From: JADKIH01 sp031367345
GTDB taxonomy: Bacteria > Bacteroidota > Bacteroidia > AKYH767-A > 2013-40CM-41-45
Length of the DNA: 19,438 bases
Direction of reading: 5' to 3'
Assembly (NCBI GenBank): GCA_031367345.1
Contig: JANLPR010000189.1
Location: 1 to 19,438 of the forward strand
Shown here: positions 1-7,677 of the stretch, piece after piece
Numbering within the stretch: position 1 is the first letter of the stretch
Layout: the number at the start of each line of letters is the position of its first letter
The notes under the pieces: model-generated
Seen by the model: the letters and a program-made list of their open reading frames with translations, nothing else
Told to the model about the DNA's origin: nothing
The model's database searches: none
Made by a program: the position numbers and the translations under genes

Positions 1-1
1 T

Positions 2-838
2 TCGTTGGGCCAATATGACTTTTGGCCGGTATTAATTGATTCATCTGCAAACATTCTTACACAAAATAAACTTGGTGGTAGTTGGTATGAAAACTGTCAC
101 TCAATAGTCAAAGGCATAAACGGAGGATATGTACTGACGGGGTCAACGTCTTCAAATGATATAAACGTTAATGGGTATCATGGAAGTGCAGATATTTGGG
201 TAGTGCGAACCGATGATTTTGGAAATTTCCTAGGGCAGAGTTGCCTTGGCGGAACGGGAAATGAAGAAGCTTTTAAAATAATTTCTTCGCGTAACAATTA
301 TTATGTAGTTGGTTATTCTGCTTCGATCAATGGCGATCTATCAATAAATAAAGGGTACGATGATTTATGGATTGTTCAACTAGATTCAACAGGAAATATT
401 TCTTGGCAACAATCTTACGGTGGCTCACTTGCTGATGGCGCCTTCGATATTACAATGGAAAATGATTCTGTTATAGTTGTTGTCGGAGCGTCTTCGTCGA
501 ATGATTTTGATGTCACTAATAATCCGGGTGGTGATATCTGGCTTCTCAAATTCAAACTTGATTTTCCAACAGATGTTCAAGAAAATAATTTTAAAAATAG
601 TATTGTAATTTCACCCAATCCATCATATGGAACAGTTATAATTTATGCCCCGAATAATTCAATAAGTAGTAAAATAATTATAACCGATGCATTTGGAAAA
701 ACAATCTACTTTTCTGAAAATAATAAAATTATAAATGGAATAATAAACCTTTCTTTAGATGTACCTTCAGGGGTTTATTTAATAAATTGTATCATTGACG
801 GCAAAGCCTTTTTAAATAAATTAATAGTTCAGAAATAA
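2..838 (+). CDS. Secreted repeat protein with T9SS C-terminal sorting domain (5' end outside the window)
   Basis: The reading frame is open to the left edge, so this is the C-terminal part of a longer protein. It contains at least three tandem repeats of about 57-60 residues, with GG pairs near visible residues 24, 82 and 139. Each repeat follows the pattern GG..(D/E)...I....GGYV..G.S.S.D.......D.W.V.LD..GN..W, and the end of one more repeat lies at the left edge. Such repeats are common in Bacteroidota surface proteins and probably form a beta-propeller-like fold. Residues from about 199 to 277 look like a T9SS type A sorting domain: an ISPNPS motif, a central ITDAFGK strand, an SGVYLI motif and a final KLIVQK strand. 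The protein should therefore be exported by Sec, then moved by T9SS across the outer membrane and released or anchored there. The ligand or role of the repeats is unknown. No convincing terminator follows the stop. Confidence 0.85.
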   Translation, partial: SLGQYDFWPVLIDSSANILTQNKLGGSWYENCHSIVKGINGGYVLTGSTSSNDINVNGYHGSADIWVVRTDDFGNFLGQSCLGGTGNEEAFKIISSRNNYYVVGYSASINGDLSINKGYDDLWIVQLDSTGNISWQQSYGGSLADGAFDITMENDSVIVVVGASSSNDFDVTNNPGGDIWLLKFKLDFPTDVQENNFKNSIVISPNPSYGTVIIYAPNNSISSKIIITDAFGKTIYFSENNKIINGIINLSLDVPSGVYLINCIIDGKAFLNKLIVQK

Positions 839-950
839 CCATCCGATTTGTTTTATCTTAAAAAATAAACCGTAATTAAAATATAAATAACATTGATATT
901 GGGCTGTCTAAAATAAATCAGTAGATGGCAATGCTTTTACCTAAACCCTC

Positions 951-3278
951 TCAAGCAATTAACTGCTTTACATTTAATAATAATGCAGGAGTATCTTTAT
1001 AAGTAATCTTTAATGCATTAATTTCTACGTTTTGAACTTCGCCGGAAATCTTCCAGGTTTTACTAAAAAATTTGCCTTTCTCATTCGTAAATAGCTTTTT
1101 GTATTCTTTTAATATTTCTGATTGTTCATTTTCAGGGATGAGATCCGAAATATTCTTGCCAATTAATTGATCTTTTGATTGGCCTTGCATTTCACACGCA
1201 CTCTTATTTACGTTTAAGATATTTCCTTCTTCATCTTCAATAAAAATTGCATCAGATGAGTTTTCAAAAAAAGAATTAAATAGTTTTTCTGAAGCACGCA
1301 ATTTAGATTCTATGCTTTTATGATTGGTTAAATCAATAAGTACTCCGGATATTTTTTCAACTTCGTTTTTTTCATTTAACACGGGTCTAGAAAAAGTTAA
1401 ATGAGTATGTAATAATCCATTTAAATAAATACGATATTCTTGTGAACTTGGTTCTTTCTGATTGATTTGTTTTCTGAAAAAATCTTTCAATTTTTCTCGA
1501 TCTTCAGGATGCACCATTGCCAAATATACCTCCATAGATAAAGGGGTTTCGTCACTTTTTAAACTCATCATTTTTTTGGTTTCCTTCGACCATATTGTAG
1601 TTTTTTCTAATACGTTGTACTCCCATAATCCAAGGTTCGCAATTTTCATTGCACTTTGTAAAAATTTTTGCTGCTGCACAAATTCGGCTTCCGTTTTTCT
1701 CAATTCTGTCAAATCAATACGAATGCCGGTAATTTTAATGAGTTCATTATTGGCATCTAATAATGGATATGCTGTAGTTTGTAGGTATTTAGTTTTTCCG
1801 GATGGAGTAATAATTCTGTATTCAAGATTCATAACACCATTTTTTTTTATTTGATGAAATTGGTCAAGATAATTTTGACGATCATCTACATGAATACAAT
1901 TGATGAGTGCAGTAAAATCCAAAGGACCATCACTTTCATTCCGTTCAAAAATGGAATAAGTCGCCTCTGACCATTCTCCGGAATACTCTTCAGTCATATT
2001 ACGAGACCAAAAACTTATTTTTGATGTTGACTCGATTGCATTCAACAAAAGTTGCTTGGAAGCCAATTCTTCATAAAGTAATTTATAGTTAGCTTCGCTT
2101 TTTTTCAAATCATCGATAACATGCCGCTGCGTAGTAATGTCTCTTGCTAAAACAGAAACTCCTATTATCGAATTATCTATAATTATAGGATATGAAATAA
2201 TTTGAGAATACCTGACTTCATTGTTGATATTGAAAAATTCGTCATCAATATTTTTTTCGCCGGTAATTGCTTTATTATATCGACTTACCCAACGCAGATA
2301 TCTTTCTTCATCGGCAGCAAAGTCACGAAGCGACATTCCCACAGTTAATTTTTTATTTCTGATATCGGTAAATTGGGCTGCCGCACGTTCGTTAAAATCT
2401 ACTATTTTAAAGTCAGTATCAACCGACCACATAGCCTCATCAATTGAATTACTGAGAGTGCTAAAATTTACTTTACTCAATGTCAGTTCTCTTTGAACAT
2501 TCAGCTTTTCAGTTACATCTGTTCCAATCAATAAAATAGAAGTAATAATTTGTTCTTCGTCAAGAATTGGCGACAATTTAAAATCGAGAGTAACTGTCGC
2601 CTTTTTTTTAGTTTCAAAATTCAGACTCAGTGAATGGTGTTTTCCTCTGCAAACGGAGGCATGAGCATCTTTTAGTAATTTACTTTCGGAAGATGATAAA
2701 AATGCTGATAATTTATTTTTTTTAACTAAGGGCTTTAATGTCTTGCACGATGATATCAATTCTGTAGCAGAAGAATTCATATTGATAATTTTTCCATCAA
2801 ATCCGAGTTCAAAAATTATTTCAGGGTTATTTTCGTAAAATGAAATTAATTTGGCTTCGTTGTTTTTTGAATGCTGTTCAGCTACAAATTTATCTATTGT
2901 TGCTTTTCGAGCAGCGATTGACTTAAGTATGGTCGATGGCAACAATAATAAATTATGCTTATGAACGAATTCATCTATTCCAAGATTTTCATATTTCTTA
3001 AACACATCAGATGTTATTTTTCCTGAGATGAGAATAAATGGAATTTGAAAATCATTTTTATTTAAGAAGGTCATTATTTCTTCAACATAAAATCCTTCTA
3101 TTTCAGAAATGGAGATAATAACTTCAGGTTTATACCTATTTAGGAGTTTAAGAAACTCATTCTCATTCCTTGCATTTTTTATTTCAAATTGGATGTCAGA
3201 GTCTGACAATACACTATTGATCAACTGAAATTCAGTTGGTTTGTCGGTTAAGACAAGTGCTTTTAATATACCTTCCAT
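951..3278 (-). CDS. Multi-PAS sensory protein with a degenerate receiver domain and no kinase domain
   Basis: Residue numbers count from the TTG at 3293. Residues 10-130 have the outline of a response-regulator receiver (beta-strand ALVLTD, PEVIIS, FILISG, then a VHKHN lysine). The phospho-acceptor aspartate after PEVII is replaced by Ile/Ser, and the acidic pair after strand 1 is reduced to one Asp, so phosphorylation looks unlikely. Five PAS/PAC units follow at about 146-262, 273-388, 415-530, 541-656 and 666-777. They show typical features such as FELGFDGKIINMN, VHPEDREK and the PAC ends GTDVTEK, ARDIT and GIRIDLTE. The protein stops right after the fifth PAS, with no HisKA, HATPase, GGDEF, EAL or HTH domain. 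Few residues look membrane-spanning, so it is probably cytoplasmic. An ATG at 3276-3278 is preferred here; a TTG at 3291-3293 would add five residues. The function, perhaps a signalling adaptor, is inference. Confidence 0.8.
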   Translation of the reverse strand: MEGILKALVLTDKPTEFQLINSVLSDSDIQFEIKNARNENEFLKLLNRYKPEVIISISEIEGFYVEEIMTFLNKNDFQIPFILISGKITSDVFKKYENLGIDEFVHKHNLLLLPSTILKSIAARKATIDKFVAEQHSKNNEAKLISFYENNPEIIFELGFDGKIINMNSSATELISSCKTLKPLVKKNKLSAFLSSSESKLLKDAHASVCRGKHHSLSLNFETKKKATVTLDFKLSPILDEEQIITSILLIGTDVTEKLNVQRELTLSKVNFSTLSNSIDEAMWSVDTDFKIVDFNERAAAQFTDIRNKKLTVGMSLRDFAADEERYLRWVSRYNKAITGEKNIDDEFFNINNEVRYSQIISYPIIIDNSIIGVSVLARDITTQRHVIDDLKKSEANYKLLYEELASKQLLLNAIESTSKISFWSRNMTEEYSGEWSEATYSIFERNESDGPLDFTALINCIHVDDRQNYLDQFHQIKKNGVMNLEYRIITPSGKTKYLQTTAYPLLDANNELIKITGIRIDLTELRKTEAEFVQQQKFLQSAMKIANLGLWEYNVLEKTTIWSKETKKMMSLKSDETPLSMEVYLAMVHPEDREKLKDFFRKQINQKEPSSQEYRIYLNGLLHTHLTFSRPVLNEKNEVEKISGVLIDLTNHKSIESKLRASEKLFNSFFENSSDAIFIEDEEGNILNVNKSACEMQGQSKDQLIGKNISDLIPENEQSEILKEYKKLFTNEKGKFFSKTWKISGEVQNVEINALKITYKDTPALLLNVKQLIA

Positions 3279-3764
3279 ATAGTTGTTTTTCAAAAAAATG
3301 AAATTTAAACAAGTATATTTCTGGGTGGGACTATTAGTTTTCTAAACTAATACGCAGAAAAACAATTTTGATCTTTAAATTGTCATTTAGTCCGCCGTTT
3401 CTTACACTAAATACGGCGCTAATCATAACAATTTATTATTCAGTACAATTAGGCTGTAACCCAATCGTGTATTGGTAAAGGTCGGTTTATAAAGTGTTTT
3501 AACTTCGTATTCCGAAACCACTTTTCCACAAACGATTGTTAAGTTGTTTTTATTCAAAATACTTCTTTTTTTTACTAAAATAAAGTCTTTTAATTTTTGC
3601 AGTTTTATTTTATATAGAAGTCAATTTCCTTCAATTGTAAGATTTGTATGCCTTTGTTGTATATAAACCGACTCAAAAGGCGTTAAATTGTTAACCGCAG
3701 AACTGCTTCATTGCCCTTCAAGTCCACTGAAATCACATACTAGTAAATACATTACACACACTAC
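3279..3764. other. Long non-coding region between divergent genes
   Basis: This AT-rich stretch separates the divergent PAS gene and the 877-residue T9SS cargo gene, so it must hold both promoters. I found no convincing ORF and no tRNA-like or rRNA-like structure. It contains the dyad at 3332-3352 and a second hairpin, with arms CGCCGT (3393-3398) and ACGGCG (3413-3418) around a 14-base loop. It also holds an 11-base inverted repeat, GTCGGTTTATA (3481-3491) and TATAAACCGAC (3662-3672), about 170 bases apart. There is one sequence (3522-3530, TTTTCCACA) one base from a DnaA box. I could not place a full consensus promoter for the cargo gene. Confidence 0.5.
3332..3352. promoter_or_regulatory. 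Perfect 9-bp dyad upstream of the PAS gene
   Basis: The arms TATTAGTTT and AAACTAATA are perfectly complementary around a 3-base centre. The dyad lies about 55-75 bases upstream of the PAS gene's ATG. On the same strand, TATACTTG (3310-3317) is one mismatch from the Bacteroidetes -7 consensus TAnnTTTG. If it is the -7 element, the dyad covers the -33 region, as an operator would. The dyad is seen in the sequence; its role as an operator is inferred. Confidence 0.35.
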
Positions 3765-6398
3765 ATGAAGACTAATAAAAGTCTTATACTGATTTTCTTC
3801 TTATTGTATGTTATGCCAAATGCAATGGGCGTTACATATTATTCTCGTGCGTCAGGAAATTGGAATGCAAATGCTTCATGGTCGACCGTTACTTATGGTA
3901 ATGTAACGAATACAGGAACGTTTCCCACTGCCGCAGATTCAGTTTTTGTAGGTGATAACCATACAATGACAATCAATGTAAATTCTGCTTGTTTGGCATT
4001 GTCGGTTGGTCAAGGTGCTAGTGGAATAGTGGTTTACACTTCAGCAGCAGCAAGGACTTTAACAATCACTGGAAATTTAATTGTAAATCCCGGAGGCAAG
4101 TTTTGGTACAACGGAAATTCTAATAGAAGTCATACGTTAACATTAGGAGGAAATTTATCGAACATTGCTGGTACATTCGATTTGAATTCGGATATAAATG
4201 ATCGCGTACTATTTACAATCAACGGAGGAAATTCTTCCATAATAGGTGATGGCTTTTATGAAATTTATAATCTTACGTTGAATCTTTTAGCAAGTACAAA
4301 TACTTTAAATATAATTAGTACACAATTTGAACCTGCAATAGTCAATAATGTAACGTTTACTCAAGGCAGATATATCCATAATAATTCTTCTTCCTTTAAT
4401 TGTAATTCTACTATCAATACAACAATTACTCAAAATGCTACACTTGAGATCCCACAAGGTTCAATGTGGCTAGGGTCTGCAGCGACCACACTGTTTCTTC
4501 AAGGGTCATTGATCATTGATGGTGGAAGTTTAACTGTTGCACGTTCAAGTGGAGGAAGTGGTATAAGGACCGATCAAAATGGAGCTCCAATTCCTTATTT
4601 TGAAATTTCATCGGGGAGTCTGACAATAAATGGCGGATTTACAAATAGAAATGTTGCCGCAGGAGAAGCTTTTCAGTTTATTATGAAAGGAGGAACAATT
4701 AATCTTGAAACAGGCACTACAGCTTCAAACAACGAAGGATTAAAAATTACAGATATAGCAGGAAGTATTTTCGAAATGGATGGGGGGACAATTATTTTCA
4801 ATCAACCGAATAATTCAGGAAGTGGAGTTACTGACTTAAAACTTTGTGGATCCTTAGGCAATGTATATACAACTGGAGGTACAATGCAATTTGGAACAGC
4901 TACAACTGCATCCGGATTAACTTTTTCTTTCAAACCATTTACGACAGCATTATATCCAAATATGATCGTTAATAATGGAACTTTGAGGCCAGAGTCCGGA
5001 TCAAGCAATACTGCTCATTACCAATTTTTAAGTTTGCAAATTGATCCTTCCGGTACATTCGACAACCGCTCAAATAGTGGTGGAGCGAATGGTGATAGTA
5101 AGAATTTGACTTTGAAAGGTGGGCTTGTTAATTCAGCCTTGAATAATAACGGAACCTTTACACAACGACTTGGAACTGTAATTTTCGCAGACGACACACT
5201 TCAAACCATCGATGGAAGTTCAGCGACTACATTCTACAATTTCGAAATTAACAACACCGCTAATCTCACATTGAATGTTCCTCTCTCAATTACGAATGTA
5301 TTAACATTGACGAACGGAATAATTAATACCACATCAACAAATTTACTTACGTTAACTTCGGCAGGAACAGCAGGAATTGGATCAGCCTCAAGTTATATTT
5401 CCGGTCCAATGAAAAAAGATTTTGCATCATCTTTATTAACTACATTAACATTTCCAATAGGTGCCAATGGATTTTATCGTCCGGCTCAAATTACGGTTAA
5501 GCATTCTAGTGCAGGAGCGACTTCCTATTGGGGGCAAGTAGTTACATCACCTGCTGCGGCACTTCCTTATTCTCTACCAGCCACTTTATCGAAAGTTTCT
5601 ACCAGAAGATACTGGCAATTCGTTAGAACCGGAGTTTCCAATTTTACAAACGCTACCATTAAACTTTATTATGGAATTGATGACGGCGTAACAGACTTCA
5701 ACAGTTTGAGAGTAGGACAGGGAATAGTAGCCACATGGGCAGATCACGGAGGAGTAGGTAGTGCAAATTATTCCGGCAATATCACATCAGCGAGCTTCAC
5801 TACATTTTCTGGTATTTTCACTCTTGCAAATACAACGGGAGGAAGTAATGCACTCCCGGTTGAATTGATCAACTTCAGTGCTGAGAAATGTACAAATGGA
5901 TCTTGCTTAGATTGGACAACTGCAACAGAGATTAATAACGACTATTTTGAAATTCAACGCTCACTTGATGGAATTACATTTTCTAAAATAGGAATGGTTG
6001 GTGGAAATGGAAATAGTTCAACTGAAAACAATTATTCATTCCGTGACAATTTTTCATCGAATCAAAACATCTATTATCGTTTAAAACAGGTAGACTATGA
6101 TGGAAAATACACCTACTCAAACATTCGAGAAGTTAATGGTGACTTAACTGAATTAAAATTATTTCCAACAATTTCAAATGGTGAAAATGTATTTCTCGAT
6201 ATGACTAGTAGTGGGAGAGGGCAGGTAAAAGTTAAGTTGATCAATAAATTCGGGCAATCATATTCAAGTCAGCTTTATCAAAATGAATCAGCTATTTTAA
6301 AAATAGAAGCAACAGAAACATTGAGTGAAGGAGAATATTTTGCAATTATCGAATCTAATTTTAGCACCAAGGCCTTGCCGTTTTTTATTATCAAATAA
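3765..6398 (+). CDS. Large secreted surface protein with T9SS C-terminal sorting domain
   Basis: The N-terminus is a signal peptide (MKTNK, a hydrophobic core of about 13 residues, then a small-residue site near PNAMG, residues 18-22). The mature part opens with YYSRASGNWN and SWST. This opening is common in Bacteroidota extracellular proteins whose body is rich in short beta strands, Asn, Thr and Gly. Repeated strand patterns such as LTLGGNL, LTITGNLIV and LTINGGF suggest a beta-helix or beta-solenoid body. Near residue 697 the segment LPVELINFSAEK begins, followed by WTTATEINNDYFEIQRS, a fibronectin-like module often placed just before the sorting domain. The last 80 or so residues form the T9SS sorting domain (LKLFPTISNG, LINKFGQ, SEGEYFAII). 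No catalytic motif is visible, so adhesion or a structural role is only a guess. The 3' end overlaps the convergent gene by 8 bases. Confidence 0.85.
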   Translation: MKTNKSLILIFFLLYVMPNAMGVTYYSRASGNWNANASWSTVTYGNVTNTGTFPTAADSVFVGDNHTMTINVNSACLALSVGQGASGIVVYTSAAARTLTITGNLIVNPGGKFWYNGNSNRSHTLTLGGNLSNIAGTFDLNSDINDRVLFTINGGNSSIIGDGFYEIYNLTLNLLASTNTLNIISTQFEPAIVNNVTFTQGRYIHNNSSSFNCNSTINTTITQNATLEIPQGSMWLGSAATTLFLQGSLIIDGGSLTVARSSGGSGIRTDQNGAPIPYFEISSGSLTINGGFTNRNVAAGEAFQFIMKGGTINLETGTTASNNEGLKITDIAGSIFEMDGGTIIFNQPNNSGSGVTDLKLCGSLGNVYTTGGTMQFGTATTASGLTFSFKPFTTALYPNMIVNNGTLRPESGSSNTAHYQFLSLQIDPSGTFDNRSNSGGANGDSKNLTLKGGLVNSALNNNGTFTQRLGTVIFADDTLQTIDGSSATTFYNFEINNTANLTLNVPLSITNVLTLTNGIINTTSTNLLTLTSAGTAGIGSASSYISGPMKKDFASSLLTTLTFPIGANGFYRPAQITVKHSSAGATSYWGQVVTSPAAALPYSLPATLSKVSTRRYWQFVRTGVSNFTNATIKLYYGIDDGVTDFNSLRVGQGIVATWADHGGVGSANYSGNITSASFTTFSGIFTLANTTGGSNALPVELINFSAEKCTNGSCLDWTTATEINNDYFEIQRSLDGITFSKIGMVGGNGNSSTENNYSFRDNFSSNQNIYYRLKQVDYDGKYTYSNIREVNGDLTELKLFPTISNGENVFLDMTSSGRGQVKVKLINKFGQSYSSQLYQNESAILKIEATETLSEGEYFAIIESNFSTKALPFFIIK

Positions 6399-7548
6399 AA
6401 GGATGGCGTTTAAATTCTTTGTTACGATCGAATAAAAAACGATAAGTAACAAGTGTACGGCTTCTGTACGTTCCCAAATTCTCGGCTATTGTAACCATCT
6501 TAGGATTAAAGTCACCTATCCACTGCATTTCATAATCGAAATAAATATTTTCTTTTCGCATCGAAGTTGCCCCTTCTAAAATCATATAAGAATCGATACC
6601 TTTTCCTTGATGTTCAGGAATAATTCCGAAAACGAGGCCATATATTTTTTTAATATTTCGTTTTTTCAAGAGATAGATAAATCGCAATTTTTCGAACCAT
6701 CCAAATTTGCCATTAAATTTTTTAAAGATCTGATTGATGTCGGGTAAGTTTACCCACATTGCTACAGGTTCATTTTTATAATAAACATACCATATCAATT
6801 TTTCATCAATAACCGGTTTCATACTTTTAAAAAAAATCTGAACCTGTTTGAACTCAAGTTCTTTTCCACCACCATGACGAGCCCAAGCCTTATTGTATAC
6901 AATTCTGAAATCTTCAGCATATTTTTCCAACTTTGATTTTTTCAGATGTTCAGAATGATAATCGGGATCAGCTTTTATTGCTTCATGTCTACCGTGAAAC
7001 TTAGGACTCAGTTGAGCGTGAACTTTGAGTGAAAAGCAGAATTGGTTGAAATAAGGTTGAAAGCCAAAATTTTCAAAAAGCGACTGATAAAATGGCTTGT
7101 TATAATTTAATTTATACGGTACAGGATCAAAACCATCGATTATGAGACCCCACCAACTGTCGCGCTCCCCAAAATTAATCGGGCCATCCATTGCTTGGAT
7201 TCCATTTTTTTCCAACCATGCTTTGGCAGTATTGAAAAGTAAATCCGCCGCCTGTTGATTATTAGGAGATTCAAAAAAGCCAATTCCGCCTGTCGGCTGA
7301 TCTTCCTTTTTAGAAGTCTTTTCATTGATAAAAACGGCTATTCGCCCTATGGTTTTTTGGTTATCCTCTTTTAAAAGAAAGCGAGTACATTTTCCGTGAC
7401 GGAAAAATTTATTTTTTTTGACGTCAAAAACCTCCTCTATATCTTTGTCGAGCGGCCTTATCCAATTGGGCTCGTCGTGGTAAATAGACACCGGGAGGAG
7501 TAAAAACTCCTTAGCATCACTTTCGCTAACAACTTCAATAACTTGCAT
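6391..7548 (-). CDS. YghO-like protein with GNAT acetyltransferase fold
   Basis: This cytoplasmic protein of 385 residues resembles the family of E. coli YghO. The family's conserved opening is present: FLLLPVSIYHDEPNWIRPL (residues 16-33), then KNKFFRHGK (46-53) and IGRIAVFIN. A GGIGFFES block (88-94) and a DGPINFGERDSWWGL block (121-135) follow. Near the C-terminus, GIIPEHQGKGIDSYMI (308-323) resembles the acetyl-CoA pyrophosphate-binding motif of GNAT enzymes. The substrate is unknown; database entries of this family are usually labelled hypothetical or N-acetyltransferase. The ATG start is well placed because the conserved block begins soon after it. The gene is transcribed alone. A perfect 8-bp dyad lies 30-49 bases upstream, and its 3' end overlaps the convergent T9SS cargo gene by 8 bases, so neither has its own intergenic terminator. 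Confidence 0.8.
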   Translation of the reverse strand: MQVIEVVSESDAKEFLLLPVSIYHDEPNWIRPLDKDIEEVFDVKKNKFFRHGKCTRFLLKEDNQKTIGRIAVFINEKTSKKEDQPTGGIGFFESPNNQQAADLLFNTAKAWLEKNGIQAMDGPINFGERDSWWGLIIDGFDPVPYKLNYNKPFYQSLFENFGFQPYFNQFCFSLKVHAQLSPKFHGRHEAIKADPDYHSEHLKKSKLEKYAEDFRIVYNKAWARHGGGKELEFKQVQIFFKSMKPVIDEKLIWYVYYKNEPVAMWVNLPDINQIFKKFNGKFGWFEKLRFIYLLKKRNIKKIYGLVFGIIPEHQGKGIDSYMILEGATSMRKENIYFDYEMQWIGDFNPKMVTIAENLGTYRSRTLVTYRFLFDRNKEFKRHPFI

Positions 7549-7577
7549 TTCAACTAACTGAATACCTTTGGTTATAG

Positions 7578-7597
7578 TGTTTATCTACCGATAAACA
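7578..7597. promoter_or_regulatory. Operator-like 8-bp dyad upstream of the YghO-like gene
   Basis: The arms TGTTTATC (7578-7585) and GATAAACA (7590-7597) are perfect reverse complements around TACC. The dyad lies 30-49 bases upstream of the YghO-like start and 34 bases from the dnaA terminator hairpin. It lacks a following T tract, so a regulator site fits better than a terminator. No matching copy was noticed elsewhere in the window. Its role is inferred. Confidence 0.35.
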
Positions 7598-7620
7598 TTG
7601 GGTAAAAATACGGGAGAAAT

Positions 7621-7657
7621 TGAATAAAAAAAACCACCGAATGAGTTTCGGTGGTTT
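7621..7657 (-). terminator. Rho-independent terminator of dnaA
   Basis: On the minus strand an 11-bp perfect stem (AAACCACCGAA paired with TTCGGTGGTTT, loop of 5) is followed by a run of T. It begins about 20 bases past the dnaA stop codon. Stem, loop and T tract match a classical intrinsic terminator. Confidence 0.85.
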
Positions 7658-7677
7658 AAAATATTTTGAGATTACTA

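Noticed and set aside
839..950. Possible terminator between the convergent first two genes.
   Set aside because: I could find no stem of useful length followed by a T tract on either strand.
1462..1854. 130-codon open frame antisense to the PAS gene.
   Set aside because: Phe/Ile/Ser-rich translation with no motif, wholly inside a well-supported gene on the other strand.
3393..3418. Hairpin CGCCGT/ACGGCG considered as a terminator.
   Set aside because: The loop is long (14 bases), no T tract follows, and it lies between two divergent gene starts where a terminator has no role.
3522..3530. TTTTCCACA, one base from a DnaA box, in the long non-coding region near dnaA; possible oriC.
   Set aside because: It is a single imperfect site. 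I found no cluster of TTATNCACA boxes here or upstream of dnaA, so an origin is not supported.
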